Below are positions 32,750-43,419 of a stretch of 64,000 nt of DNA, in pieces. Position 1 is the first letter of the stretch. Each line of letters starts with the position of its first letter. This DNA is from Bradyrhizobium guangxiense. Its GTDB lineage: Bacteria > Pseudomonadota > Alphaproteobacteria > Rhizobiales > Xanthobacteraceae. The notes below the pieces were generated by a model that worked only from the letters and a program-made list of their open reading frames with translations, was not told the DNA's origin and searched no databases. The DNA is taken from positions 712,501 through 776,500 of the forward strand of contig NZ_CP022219.1 of NCBI RefSeq assembly GCF_004114915.1, written 5' to 3'. The position numbers and the translations under genes are program-made.

Positions 32750-32798
32750 GCGGGACACCTCCCCCCAACGGGAGGCTTACTATCTGGAAGGGTAGATT
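32750..32798 (+). ncRNA. serC-type leader RNA (two hairpins before serC)
   Basis: Directly before serC are two hairpins: CCTCCC-CCCAAC-GGGAGG (32758-32775) and CTATC-TGGAAG-GGTAG (32780-32795). Part of the Shine-Dalgarno sequence lies in the second loop and stem. This arrangement, upstream of serC-serA in an alphaproteobacterium, matches the described serC RNA motif, a probable cis-regulatory 5' leader whose ligand is not established. Confidence 0.72.
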
Positions 32799-33971
32799 AT
32801 GACTGTAGCGAAGCCCGCTTCGCGGCCGAACGTGCCGCATTTCTCCTCCGGCCCCTGCGCCAAGCGCCCCGGCTGGAACGCCCAAAATCTCAAGGACGCA
32901 GCGCTCGGCCGCTCGCATCGCGCCAAGATCGGCAAGACCAAGCTCAAGCTTGCGATCGATCTGACGCGCGAAGTGCTCGAGGTGCCCGCCGATTATCGCA
33001 TCGGCATCGTGCCGGCCTCCGATACCGGCGCGGTTGAGATGGCGCTGTGGTCGCTGCTCGGCGCACGGCCTGTCACCACGCTCGCCTGGGAATCCTTCGG
33101 CGAAGGCTGGGTCAGCGACATCGTCAAGGAATTGAAGCTTAAGGACGTCACCAAGCTGAACGCGGCTTACGGTGAGATTCCCGATCTTTCGAAGGTCGAC
33201 CCCAAGAGCGACGTCGTCTTCACCTGGAACGGCACCACCTCCGGCGTGCGTGTGCCGAACGCCGACTGGATCAGCGCGACCCGTGAAGGCCTGACCATCT
33301 GCGACGCGACCTCCGCAGCGTTTGCGCAGCCCCTCGACTGGGCCAAGCTCGACGTCGTCACCTTCTCCTGGCAGAAGGCCCTCGGCGGCGAGGCCGCGCA
33401 CGGCATGCTGATCCTGTCGCCCCGCGCGGTGGAACGGCTCGAGACCTATAAGCCGGCCTGGCCGCTGCCGAAGATCTTCCGCATGACCAAGGGTGGCAAG
33501 CTCAACGAGGGCATCTTCGTCGGCGAGACCATCAACACGCCGTCGATGCTCTGCGTCGAGGATTATCTCGACGCGCTGAACTGGGCCAAGTCGATCGGCG
33601 GGCTCAAGGCGCTGATTGCGCGTGCCGACGCCAACACCAAGGTGCTGGCCGACTGGAAGGCGAAGACGCCCTGGATCGATTTCCTGGCCAAGGACGCTTC
33701 GATCCGCTCCAACACGTCGGTGTGCCTCAAGTTCACCGATCCCGCGATCACCTCACTGTCCGAGGACGCGCAAGCGGAGTTCTCCAAGAAGCTGGTCGCG
33801 CTGGTCGAGAAGGAAGGCGCAGGCTACGACTTCGCCTATTACCGCGACGCGCCCGCCGGCTTGCGCATCTGGTGCGGCGCTACGGTGGAAGCCAAGGACG
33901 TCGAGCTGCTGACGCAGTGGATCGACTGGGCCTTCGCCGAGACCAAGGCTGCTCTGCCCAAGGCGGCGTAA
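32799..33971 (+). CDS. serC: phosphoserine aminotransferase
   Basis: 390 aa; it transfers an amino group from glutamate to 3-phosphohydroxypyruvate in serine synthesis. Lys193 in [15 protein letters not shown] is the pyridoxal-phosphate Lys, and [18 protein letters not shown] and [12 protein letters not shown] contact cofactor. The divergent N-terminus [12 protein letters not shown] is typical of the alphaproteobacterial type. It precedes serA by 170 bases filled by a palindromic repeat, and follows a serC-type leader. Confidence 0.96.
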   Translation: MTVAKPASRPNVPHFSSGPCAKRPGWNAQNLKDAALGRSHRAKIGKTKLKLAIDLTREVLEVPADYRIGIVPASDTGAVEMALWSLLGARPVTTLAWESFGEGWVSDIVKELKLKDVTKLNAAYGEIPDLSKVDPKSDVVFTWNGTTSGVRVPNADWISATREGLTICDATSAAFAQPLDWAKLDVVTFSWQKALGGEAAHGMLILSPRAVERLETYKPAWPLPKIFRMTKGGKLNEGIFVGETINTPSMLCVEDYLDALNWAKSIGGLKALIARADANTKVLADWKAKTPWIDFLAKDASIRSNTSVCLKFTDPAITSLSEDAQAEFSKKLVALVEKEGAGYDFAYYRDAPAGLRIWCGATVEAKDVELLTQWIDWAFAETKAALPKAA

Positions 33972-33978
33972 GTTTCTT

Positions 33979-34124
33979 ACCCTCCCCTGGAGGGGGAGGG
34001 TCGACGCACCGCCAGGTGCGGCGGGGTGGGGTGATCTCTCCACACGGCGCACCGGCAATTTTCCTTGTTGCAGCTTCACCCCATCCCGGCGCTTCGCGCC
34101 GACCCTCCCCCTCCAGGGGAGGGT
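33979..34124 (+). repeat. 146-bp palindromic element with perfect 25-bp inverted ends
   Basis: The arms at 33979-34003 and 34100-34124 are perfect 25-base inverted copies beginning ACCCTCCCCTGGAGGGGGAG. Inner sequences GCGGCGGGGTGGGGTGA and TCACCCCATCCCGGCGC are imperfect inverse copies as well, so nearly the whole serC-serA gap folds on itself. It resembles a REP doublet or non-autonomous element. Confidence 0.8.
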
Positions 34125-34141
34125 GTGAAGGACACATCCCC

Positions 34142-35731
34142 ATGACCAAACCCAAAGTTCTCATTTCCGACGCGCTCTCCCCCGCTGCCGTGCAGATCTT
34201 CAAGGACCGCGGTGTCGAGGTCGACTTCCAGCCCAACCTCGGCAAGGACAAGGACAAGCTGGCCGAGATCATCGGCAATTACGACGGCCTTGCGATCCGC
34301 TCCGCGACCAAGGCGACGGCAAAGATCCTCGACAAGGCCACCAACCTCAAGGTGATCGGCCGCGCCGGCATCGGTGTCGACAACGTTGAGATCCCCGCCG
34401 CCACGGCCAAGGGCATCATCGTGATGAACACGCCGTTCGGCAATTCGATCACGACCGCCGAGCACGCCATCACCCTGATGCTGGCGCTCGCCCGCGAGAT
34501 CCCCCAGGCTGACGCCTCGACCCAGGCCGGCAAGTGGGAGAAGAACCGCTTCATGGGCGTCGAGATCACCGGCAAGGTTCTCGGCGTCGTCGGCTGCGGC
34601 AATATCGGCTCGATCGTCGCCGACCGCGCGCTCGGCCTGCGCATGAAGGTCATTGCGTTCGACCCGTTCCTGTCCCCCGAGCGCGCCAAGGATATCGGCG
34701 TCGAGAAGGTCGACCTCGACGACCTGCTCAAGCGCGCCGACTTCATCACGCTGCACACGCCGCTGACCGAGAAGACCAAGAACATCATCGATGCAGCTGC
34801 GATCGCCAAGATGAAGAAGGGCGTGCGGCTGATCAACTGCGCCCGCGGCGGTCTCGTCGACGAGCAGGCCGTGGTCGATGCGCTCAACTCCAAGCACATC
34901 GCCGGTGCCGCCTTCGACGTCTTCGTCGAGGAGCCCGCGACCAAGAACGTCCTGTTCGGCCATCCCAACGTGATCTGCACCCCGCATCTCGGCGCTTCCA
35001 CCACCGAAGCCCAGGAGAACGTCGCGCTCCAGGTCGCCGAGCAGATGTCGGATTACCTGCTCACCGGCGCGATCTCGAACGCGGTCAATTTCCCCTCGAT
35101 CACGGCGGAAGAAGCGCCGAAGCTGAAGCCGTTCATCTCGCTCGCCGAGAAGCTCGGCTCGTTCGCCGGCCAGCTCACCGAGAGCGGTATCCTCAAGGTC
35201 GAGATCACCTATGAGGGCCACGTCGCCGAGATGAAGATCAAGGCGATCACCTCGGCCGTGCTGTCGGGCCTGCTGCGGCCGATGCTGGGCGAGGTCAACG
35301 TGGTGTCCGCGCCCGTCGTCGCCAAGGAGCGCGGCATGGTGGTGGACGAGATCGTGCGTGCCGCCCAGAGCGACTATGAGAGCCTGATCACCGTCACCGT
35401 CACCACCGAGCGGCAGGAGCGGTCGGTCTCAGGCACCGTCTACGCCGACGGCAAGCCGCGCCTCGTCGACATCAAGGGCATCCGGGTCGACGCCGAATTC
35501 GGCAAGTCGATGATCTACGTGACCAACGAGGACAAGCCGGGCTTCATCGGCAGGTTCGCGAGCCTGCTCGGCGACGCCAAGCTCAACATCGCTACCTTCC
35601 ATCTCGGCCGCGTCGCGCCCGGCAGCGATGCCATCGCGCTGGTCGAGGTCGACGGCGCGGTGCCGGCGGACCTGCTCGCCAGGGTGCAGGCGCTGCCGCA
35701 GGTCAAGCAGGCCAAGGCGCTGACGTTCTGA
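34142..35731 (+). CDS. serA: D-3-phosphoglycerate dehydrogenase
   Basis: 529 aa, the long form. It oxidises 3-phosphoglycerate to 3-phosphohydroxypyruvate, the first serine step. NAD site: GVVGCGNIGSIVADRA. Catalytic residues lie in NCARGG (Arg), VEEPAT (Glu) and CTPHLGAST (His). Beyond the catalytic core are an intervening ASB-like domain and a C-terminal ACT domain (about 455-529, SMIYVTNEDKPGFIGRFASLL) that usually binds serine for feedback control. It works directly with SerC. Confidence 0.97.
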   Translation: MTKPKVLISDALSPAAVQIFKDRGVEVDFQPNLGKDKDKLAEIIGNYDGLAIRSATKATAKILDKATNLKVIGRAGIGVDNVEIPAATAKGIIVMNTPFGNSITTAEHAITLMLALAREIPQADASTQAGKWEKNRFMGVEITGKVLGVVGCGNIGSIVADRALGLRMKVIAFDPFLSPERAKDIGVEKVDLDDLLKRADFITLHTPLTEKTKNIIDAAAIAKMKKGVRLINCARGGLVDEQAVVDALNSKHIAGAAFDVFVEEPATKNVLFGHPNVICTPHLGASTTEAQENVALQVAEQMSDYLLTGAISNAVNFPSITAEEAPKLKPFISLAEKLGSFAGQLTESGILKVEITYEGHVAEMKIKAITSAVLSGLLRPMLGEVNVVSAPVVAKERGMVVDEIVRAAQSDYESLITVTVTTERQERSVSGTVYADGKPRLVDIKGIRVDAEFGKSMIYVTNEDKPGFIGRFASLLGDAKLNIATFHLGRVAPGSDAIALVEVDGAVPADLLARVQALPQVKQAKALTF

Positions 35732-35737
35732 TCTGCT

Positions 35738-35779
35738 GTCATTCCGGGTTCGATGCTTGCGCATCGCCCCGGAATGACG
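35738..35779 (+). repeat. GTCATTCCGGG-type palindromic repeat
   Basis: GTCATTCCGGG...CCCCGGAATGACG encloses an inner hairpin, 7 bases after the serA stop. It is another copy of the unit at 11681, 39286 and 55862. Confidence 0.7.
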
Positions 35780-35804
35780 AGCATCATATTCCGACCCGCG
35801 GAAC

Positions 35805-35841
35805 AACGCCGCCTCCGGCAATGGAGGCGGCGTTTTATTTT
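35805..35841 (+). terminator. rho-independent terminator after serA
   Basis: A perfect 12-bp stem AACGCCGCCTCC/GGAGGCGGCGTT with a 6-base loop is followed by TTATTTT. Confidence 0.92.
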
Positions 35842-35931
35842 CCCCGCGACCTCCTGACTTTGTGTACCAATGGCGCCCAGAACGCCTCGTAATGAGGCTC
35901 CGTTCAAAACCGTTCGATAAGGGAGAAAACA

Positions 35932-37104
<1,173 letters not shown>

Positions 37105-37132
37105 TCCGCCGCCGTTTGCGGACCTTCGAAGG

Positions 37133-37163
37133 ACACGGCGCCAAACGGCGCCGTGTTTCGTTT
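37133..37163 (+). terminator. rho-independent terminator after the thiolase gene
   Basis: A 10-bp perfect stem ACACGGCGCC/GGCGCCGTGT with an AAAC loop is followed by TTCGTTT, 28 bases past the stop. Confidence 0.85.
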
Positions 37164-37305
37164 GAGGAACCCTACGCACCTCAGCGTGCATAAACGCGAG
37201 CATTGCGGCGAATTGCTCGTATTAGTACGTACTCGTAAATTAACGGAAGTTTTGACGCATCAGCGCTTCATCAACCGTATCTGTTCACCATTGGTCTCTC
37301 GTCAG

Positions 37306-39279
37306 ATGCGGCTTCTTTCTCTTCGTCTCACCCACAAGATCACAGCCATCGGCGTGATCGGCGTCGTTGGCGTCGTCCTGATCGGCGGCATTCACCTCTA
37401 TGGTGAGAAGGCGATGGCCGTCTATCGCAACGCCGCCGAGGAGGCGCGCACCGTCTTCGAGCTCAACAACAGGATCGCGGTCGAGCTGCTGGAGGCGCGC
37501 CGCGCCGAAAAGGATTTCCTTCTGCGCAGCGATCCCGCCAAGGCCCGGCAGCAGGCCGAGATCGGCCGGCAGGTGGCGCTCGACATCGAGATGCTTCGCG
37601 GCAGGATCGCAGCTTTCGGCAAGCCGGAGCTCGCCGCGATGATCGAGGCGATGAACGCGTCCTTGAAGACCTATCAGGCGCGCTTTGCCGCGGTGGCTGA
37701 ACAGCGGCAGCGGCTCGGGCTCGACGAGAAGTCTGGCCTCGAAGGGCGCCTGCGCGCCTCGGTCCACGGTATCGAGAACCAGGTCGATCAGCTTCAGGAC
37801 TCGTCTCTCAAGGTGACCATGCTGATGATGCGCCGGCATGAGAAGGACTTCATGCTGCGCCGCGACGCCAGATATGGCGAAGACATCAAGAAGCGCGCGG
37901 CTGAATTTTCAGGCAATCTCGCCGCGGCCGCCATTCCCGATGGCACCAAGGCCGAGCTCCGCCAAAAGCTCGCCGATTACCAGCGCGACTTCGCCGCCTG
38001 GATGGAGACCGCGCTGAAGCTCGCGGCCGAGCTGAAGGCGATGTCCGAAGCCTTCGCCTCGGTCGAGCCCGTCATCGCGCAGGTCTCGAAATCGGTCGAC
38101 CAGATCCGCATCGAGGCCGACCGGCTGAACGAGGCCGAGCGCGCCAACATCCAGTTCTGGATTGCCGTCGCGATCGCGCTGATTGCGACGGGCGTGCTTG
38201 GTCTCGGCGTCTTCATCGGACGCTCGGTCTCGCGGCCGCTGATCGCGATGCGCGCGGCGATGATCGAGCTCGCCCACGGCAATTTCGCCATCGTGCTTCC
38301 CGGGCTCGGCCGTCCCGACGAGATCGGCGAGATCGCGCAAGCCGTCGAGACGTTCAAGGTCAATGCCGAGCGGAAGGCGCAGCAGGAGGCGGAGGAGAAG
38401 ATCCGGCAGGACAAGCTCGCCGCAGAGCGCCGCCGCGCCGACATGATCCGCATGGCCGATGATTTCGAAGGCGCGGTCGGCGAGATCGTCGAGACCGTGT
38501 CGTCGGCCGCCAACGAGCTCGAAGCCTCCGCCACGTCGCTGACCACGACCGCCGGCCGGTCGACCGAGCTTGCCACGCTGGTCGAGGCGGCCTCGGAAGA
38601 AGCCGCGACCAACGTTCAGTCGGTCGCTTCGGCGGCGGAGGAGCTGTCGGCCTCCGTCAACGAGATCAGCCGCCAGGTGCAGGCCTCCGCGCGCATGGCC
38701 AGCGAGGCCGTCAGCCAGGCCGGGCAGACCAACGACCGCGTCAGCGAATTGTCCAAGGCGGCCGCGCGCATCGGCGACGTGGTCGAGCTGATCAACGCCA
38801 TCGCGGGCCAGACCAACCTGCTCGCGCTGAACGCCACCATCGAGGCGGCGCGCGCCGGCGAAGCCGGCCGCGGCTTTGCCGTGGTGGCCTCGGAAGTGAA
38901 GGCGCTGGCCGAGCAGACCGCCAAGGCGACCGGCGACATCGGTCAGCAGATCTCGAGCATCCAGACCGCGACGGAGGATTCCGTCGGCGCGATCAAGACC
39001 ATCGGCGGCACCATCGAGCGCCTGTCCGAGATCTCCTCCACCATCGCGGCCGCGGTGGAAGAGCAGGGCGCGGCGACCGGCGAGATCTCGCGCAACGTCC
39101 AGAACGCCGCCGCCGGCACCACGCAGGTCAGCGCCAACATCGCCGCCGTGCGCCAGGGCGCGACGGAAACCGGATCCGCCTCCTCGCAGGTGCTGTCCGC
39201 AGCGCAGTCGCTGTCGAATGACAGCAACCGGCTGAAGATCGAGGTGAGCAAATTCCTGGAGACGGTGCGCGCGGCGTGA
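37306..39279 (+). CDS. methyl-accepting chemotaxis protein with large periplasmic helical domain
   Basis: 657 aa. The first membrane span (about 10-32) is followed by a roughly 240-residue all-helical periplasmic domain with two [15 protein letters not shown] motifs ([12 protein letters not shown] and [12 protein letters not shown]), the pattern of an HBM sensor. Then come span 2 (about 283-305), HAMP and the signalling hairpin with tip [43 protein letters not shown]. The start at [12 protein letters not shown] gives a normal receptor N-terminus. No che genes are adjacent. Confidence 0.93.
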   Translation: MRLLSLRLTHKITAIGVIGVVGVVLIGGIHLYGEKAMAVYRNAAEEARTVFELNNRIAVELLEARRAEKDFLLRSDPAKARQQAEIGRQVALDIEMLRGRIAAFGKPELAAMIEAMNASLKTYQARFAAVAEQRQRLGLDEKSGLEGRLRASVHGIENQVDQLQDSSLKVTMLMMRRHEKDFMLRRDARYGEDIKKRAAEFSGNLAAAAIPDGTKAELRQKLADYQRDFAAWMETALKLAAELKAMSEAFASVEPVIAQVSKSVDQIRIEADRLNEAERANIQFWIAVAIALIATGVLGLGVFIGRSVSRPLIAMRAAMIELAHGNFAIVLPGLGRPDEIGEIAQAVETFKVNAERKAQQEAEEKIRQDKLAAERRRADMIRMADDFEGAVGEIVETVSSAANELEASATSLTTTAGRSTELATLVEAASEEAATNVQSVASAAEELSASVNEISRQVQASARMASEAVSQAGQTNDRVSELSKAAARIGDVVELINAIAGQTNLLALNATIEAARAGEAGRGFAVVASEVKALAEQTAKATGDIGQQISSIQTATEDSVGAIKTIGGTIERLSEISSTIAAAVEEQGAATGEISRNVQNAAAGTTQVSANIAAVRQGATETGSASSQVLSAAQSLSNDSNRLKIEVSKFLETVRAA

Positions 39280-39285
39280 GCACTG

Positions 39286-39395
39286 CCGTCATTCCGGGGC
39301 GTCGCGGAGCGACGAGCCCGGAATCCATTGTACCACAATTGCTGCGGATCGATGGATTCCGGGCTCGCGCCAACAGGCGCGCCCCGGAATGACGG
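39286..39395 (+). repeat. nested palindromic repeat (two concentric inverted repeats)
   Basis: The outer arms CCGTCATTCCGGGGC (39286-39300) and its exact inverse (39381-39395) enclose a second perfect pair GAGCCCGGAATCCAT (39314-39328) and its inverse (39352-39366). It fills the gap between the convergent chemoreceptor and kinase genes and may serve as a bidirectional stop. Confidence 0.82.
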
Positions 39396-39412
39396 CTTGA
39401 GTATGCCGCGAC

Positions 39413-42400
39413 CTACGCCCCCGCCAGCGCCGGCGCGAACACCACTTCGATCAGCGTGCCGTGGCCTGCGCTCTTGATGTTGAAGCGGGCGCGGTTGGCT
39501 TCGACCAGGGCCTTGGTCAGCGACAGGTTCAGCGCCGCATTGTCCGCGGCGTCCCCGGGCGGCGGGGTGCGGAACGGCTCCATCGCGGCGGCGACCTCGC
39601 GATCGCTGAGGCCGTGGCCGGTGTCGCGGATGCGCAGCGCGATCTCGCCGCGGTCGGTCGTGGCGGTGGAGACGATGACCTGGCCGCCGGCGCTCGCGAG
39701 TCGGATCGAGTTCGAGATCAGGTTCATGGTGATCTGCCGCATCGCGCGCGCATCCACGCTCACCTGCGGCAGCGCATGCGCGAGCGAGGTGCGGATGATG
39801 ATGCGCTCGCGATTGGCCTGCGGCTGCATCACCGTCACGCAGGCCTCGACGAGGTCGTTGAGGTTGAGCTTGGCGAAGTTGAGGTCGAGCTTGCCGGTCT
39901 CGATCCGCGACAGCTCCAGGAGGTCGTCGATGATGGCGATGACGCGCTCGCCGGAGGCGCGGATGTCCTTCATGTATTCGCCGTAGCGCTCGTTGCCGAG
40001 CGTGCCGAAACGTTCGGAGATCATCACCTCGGCAAAGCCGATGATGGCGTTGAGCGGGGTGCGGATCTCGTGGCTGATCCGCGCCAGCATGTCGGCCTTG
40101 GCATTGGCGGCATCGTGGACGAGGTGGCGGGCCTGCGTCAGCTCGCTCTCGCCCTTCTTGCTCTGCGAGAGGTCGCGGAACACGGCGAAGAAGTTGGGGC
40201 CGTCGGGCCGGGTGCGGCCCATGATCATCGCCAGCGGAATGACGCCGCCCTTGCGCTCGCGCCCCAACACCTCGCGGCCGTGGTCGAGCAGGCTGGCGAT
40301 GTCCTGGTTCTTGAGGCTTTCGAGATAGTCGACGACGACCTGCCGGCTCTCGGGCGCGAACAGCGTCAAGAGGTTCTGCTCGAGCAGCGCCGCTCCGTCA
40401 TAGCCGAACAGCGCCTCGGCGCTGCGGTTGCAGGCGTGGATGTTGCCTTCGGCATCGAACATGACGATGCCCTCGGCCGTGGTGTCGAGGATCGCGGCGA
40501 GATCCTCGGCGTCGGCATCGCCGGCCTGGGATTCCAGCTCGGGCGCGAACGGGAAGGACTCCTCGCCGATCGGCTCCGCAATTTCAGCCGCGACCGTGGC
40601 CACGGCCACGACGGCCGCCTGCGGCAGCGCGCAGATCAGCGCATGCGCGCTCTCGCCGTCCCAGTCGATCGTGTGCAGATGCGCATCCGTCGTCGCCAGC
40701 GGCGCTTCGCCGTTCGCGACCGTTGCGCTGATCGTCACCGGCGTGCCGGCTTGCGAGGTGCTGCTCGCCGAGGACACGCCCGGTTCGACATAGAGCGCAT
40801 CCAGCCCGCCGGCATCTTCCAGCGCGTTGATGCTGGCATAGCCCATACGCGCGAGGAAGGCGGGATTGGCATAGAGCAGGCGGTCGAGCCGGTAGATCAA
40901 GATGCCTGACGGCAACAGGTCGAGCAGCGTGCGGTCGCGCGCGCTGGCGCCGCGCGGCGGGGCTGCGGGCTCGGTCAGCCATTCCGCCGCGGCCGGCGGC
41001 GGCGCAGGCTCCGCCGGCGGCGGCTCGGTGCTGAGCTCCGCGACTGGCTCGGAGCTGTCGGCTGCGATCACCTCGCGCTCGCGTTCGAGACGCTCGGACA
41101 ATTGCCGGGCGAGCTCGTTGAACGCGCTGTTCTCGACCGGCGTCAGCGTCGGCGATCTCTGATCATTGAGTGTTCTGACATCGCCGGACGGGCGGAACGG
41201 CACGACATTGGGAGGGGTTTCCACGGACGTTTCCGGATCGGTTGGATGTGAAGTCGCGTCTCTGGTGGGTTCTGGCAGTTCGGGTTCGGCTGTTGGCTCG
41301 GGCTCGGTTGCGGGCGGCTCGATCGGCGGTGGCGCCTCGGCGACCGGCTCAGGCTCCGTCTCAGACTCTGGCTTGGCCTCTGTCTCAGGATTGGCCGCGT
41401 CGGCGAGCAACTCCTCCGCGGCCGGCGGCTCCGCGACCAGCGCGAAGCGGCGGAGCGCATCGAGCCGGTTGAGGGCGTCGAGATCGCGGCAGACGCCAAA
41501 GCCCTTGAAGCCGGCAAAATTGCGCGACTGGTCGTAGACCGGCAGGCCCGCGAGCTCGACCGGCAGCGGCGCGCCGCCGTCGGTCGGCCAGTTCACGGTG
41601 ATCCCGGCCCAGGTGTCGTGGCTTGCGAGCGCCTGCGCGACGCGGCCGTCGGGATCGAGCGCGAAGGCGTCCGCGATCTCGCGCCAGGGGCGGCCGAAGC
41701 TTGCGGCGGTGCGCGCACCGATCAGGTGGATGAAGTCGTCGGAGAGTAGCGCAAAGCGGCCGTCCGCATCCGTCTGCCAGAGGAAGCGCAGCGGATGCTG
41801 ACGCGGTGCGGGCGCCTCTTGGCCCGACGGCGGTGGGCGCGGCGACTCCTGCGACGGCGGCTCGACCATGCCGACAGTGATCGGCGCCGCCTGCGGCGAC
41901 ACAATGGCTTCGGCCGGGGTTTCAACCGGAGTTTCCGCCGCAGCTTCCGCGGCCGGCTCGATCGGCTCGGCGAAGGCGTCGAACATGGCGATGCCTGCAG
42001 GCGCGTTGTCGGACGGCGGCGGTTCGGTTGGCATCGTCCCAGATTCAACCGGCGCCTCGTTCGCGGCATCCGTCGTCTGCGCAGGCGCAGGCTCCGCCGG
42101 TGCGGCATGCACAGAGGCGGCCGGCTCGATCAGCGCGACCAGGCCGATATCGGCCCCGCGGCCGACTCGTTGCAGCACCATTTGGCCGATCCCGATCGGC
42201 GTCTCGGCGCGGCCCTCGCGCAGCGCTTCGCTGCGCGCCCGGTCGAGGCCGGCCTCGAACAGATCGCGAAAGCCGAGCAAGGTGCGAGCGGCGTCGCTGG
42301 CGCCGACGAACAGGCCGTCCGGCGCGAACGCCGCCATCGGCATCTTCGCCCCTTCGACCAGGCGATGCAGCCGCTCGATCAGCGGCATGCCGCGCAGTGT

Positions 42401-42766
42401 CGGGTCCATCGCGGTGACCAGCACGGCATGGCTGCCGTCGGCGAAGTCGAGCCGGCTGCAGGCGCAGGTCATCAGCGTGCCGAGCCTGGCGCCGAAGCCG
42501 CGCAGCCGCTGGAGCCGCACGCTGCCGTTCGCCGGCAGCTGCCGGGCGAGCCGGGCCACTTGGCGGCGATGGGGGTCCGCCGGGCCGAACACTCTGTCCG
42601 CGAGCGCCGCGCTATGCGCCGCGCCGAACGCTCTTGCGCCGACCGGGTTGGCCCACAGCACGCGCGCCCCGTCGATCGACCACAGCCAGGTGGGCAGCTG
42701 CGAGGTCGCATGCACGGCCAGCCGGGGATCGCCCACACCTCGCAACTGGAAATCCGAACTCGTCAT
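39413..42766 (-). CDS. PdhS-like PAS sensor histidine kinase with degenerate G2 box
   Basis: 1117 aa, soluble. Residues about 20-230 hold two PAS-like regions. Long Glu/Pro/Ala-rich stretches (about 215-330, 440-600) surround another PAS-like segment. A clear PAS lies at about 780-880 (ILDTTAEGIVMFDAEGNIHACNRSAEALFGY). HisKA has SHEIRTPLNAIIGFAEVM (His about 897) followed by FGTLGNERYGEYMKDIRASG, the signature of the PdhS/PleC/DivJ group that acts on DivK. In the ATPase domain the N box (NLISNSI) and G1 (DTGHGL) are present, but the glycine-rich G2 box is replaced by AALNLSL, so kinase activity is doubtful. It may act like DivL. Confidence 0.85.
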   Translation of the reverse strand: MTSSDFQLRGVGDPRLAVHATSQLPTWLWSIDGARVLWANPVGARAFGAAHSAALADRVFGPADPHRRQVARLARQLPANGSVRLQRLRGFGARLGTLMTCACSRLDFADGSHAVLVTAMDPTLRGMPLIERLHRLVEGAKMPMAAFAPDGLFVGASDAARTLLGFRDLFEAGLDRARSEALREGRAETPIGIGQMVLQRVGRGADIGLVALIEPAASVHAAPAEPAPAQTTDAANEAPVESGTMPTEPPPSDNAPAGIAMFDAFAEPIEPAAEAAAETPVETPAEAIVSPQAAPITVGMVEPPSQESPRPPPSGQEAPAPRQHPLRFLWQTDADGRFALLSDDFIHLIGARTAASFGRPWREIADAFALDPDGRVAQALASHDTWAGITVNWPTDGGAPLPVELAGLPVYDQSRNFAGFKGFGVCRDLDALNRLDALRRFALVAEPPAAEELLADAANPETEAKPESETEPEPVAEAPPPIEPPATEPEPTAEPELPEPTRDATSHPTDPETSVETPPNVVPFRPSGDVRTLNDQRSPTLTPVENSAFNELARQLSERLEREREVIAADSSEPVAELSTEPPPAEPAPPPAAAEWLTEPAAPPRGASARDRTLLDLLPSGILIYRLDRLLYANPAFLARMGYASINALEDAGGLDALYVEPGVSSASSTSQAGTPVTISATVANGEAPLATTDAHLHTIDWDGESAHALICALPQAAVVAVATVAAEIAEPIGEESFPFAPELESQAGDADAEDLAAILDTTAEGIVMFDAEGNIHACNRSAEALFGYDGAALLEQNLLTLFAPESRQVVVDYLESLKNQDIASLLDHGREVLGRERKGGVIPLAMIMGRTRPDGPNFFAVFRDLSQSKKGESELTQARHLVHDAANAKADMLARISHEIRTPLNAIIGFAEVMISERFGTLGNERYGEYMKDIRASGERVIAIIDDLLELSRIETGKLDLNFAKLNLNDLVEACVTVMQPQANRERIIIRTSLAHALPQVSVDARAMRQITMNLISNSIRLASAGGQVIVSTATTDRGEIALRIRDTGHGLSDREVAAAMEPFRTPPPGDAADNAALNLSLTKALVEANRARFNIKSAGHGTLIEVVFAPALAGA

Positions 42767-43419
42767 CCGACCGGCTTTAGTCTCACGCTTGACGCTGGCG
42801 GCCGCCGGAATGGCAGCCTTAAGAAAAGGTTAGTATTGCCCGCGCCTTCGCGCAGGTCCACGGCTCCGGCCCTTCAGGAGAGCCCGTAAGCCGCGATAAC
42901 CTTAATCCGGCCCCCCCCGCAAGCCGCAGTCCGGCCGCATCCAAGGGATTCGAGAGAGGAGGCTAAACGCCGGCCTGATCGAGGCGACACGCGCGTCTGA
43001 GAGAAGGTGCGTTCCCTCCCCCCTTGGGGGGGAGGGTTAGGGAGAGGGGTAGCCTAGCAAACGGTGCCGATGAGAAAGCCCCAGGAAGTGCCAGACCGAA
43101 AGAGTCCCCGTGTGGCACCCCCCTCCCTGGGAACGGAAGAGCGGCGCTTGCAGCCAAATTCGTCGCCATCCCCGCTCAACCACCGGTTCCCCGGTACCGG
43201 AACCTCACCCTCACCGAGATTAAATTTCGCAACGCACCCGCCTGGCGCGTTGCGATGCACAATGTTGACATGATAGGCAGCCACAATGCTGGGCGCTGGG
43301 CGAGCCATCTCGTTTGTAACGCGTTTCCAGTCTTGGCACCGCTAATTCAGGCCCGGGTCGGGGGCCGGCGGGCGCGCCAGAAGGCTCACTCCATTTTTTC
43401 ATTATCGTGAGGGACGACC
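42767..43419. other. 653-base divergent intergenic region
   Basis: It lies between the kinase and phasin starts. A short palindrome CCCTCCCCCC/GGGGGGAGGG sits at 43014-43036, and the sequence to about 43250 is pyrimidine-rich with no credible gene. The last 170 bases must contain the phasin promoter; the phasin ribosome-binding site GTGAGGGACGACC adjoins the ATG. The open frames here lack ribosome-binding sites and good codon use. Confidence 0.5.

Noticed and set aside
41795..42889. Plus-strand Arg-rich frames opposite the PdhS-like kinase
   Set aside because: Low-complexity translations of the antisense strand of the Pro/Glu-rich regions; no ribosome-binding site or domain.
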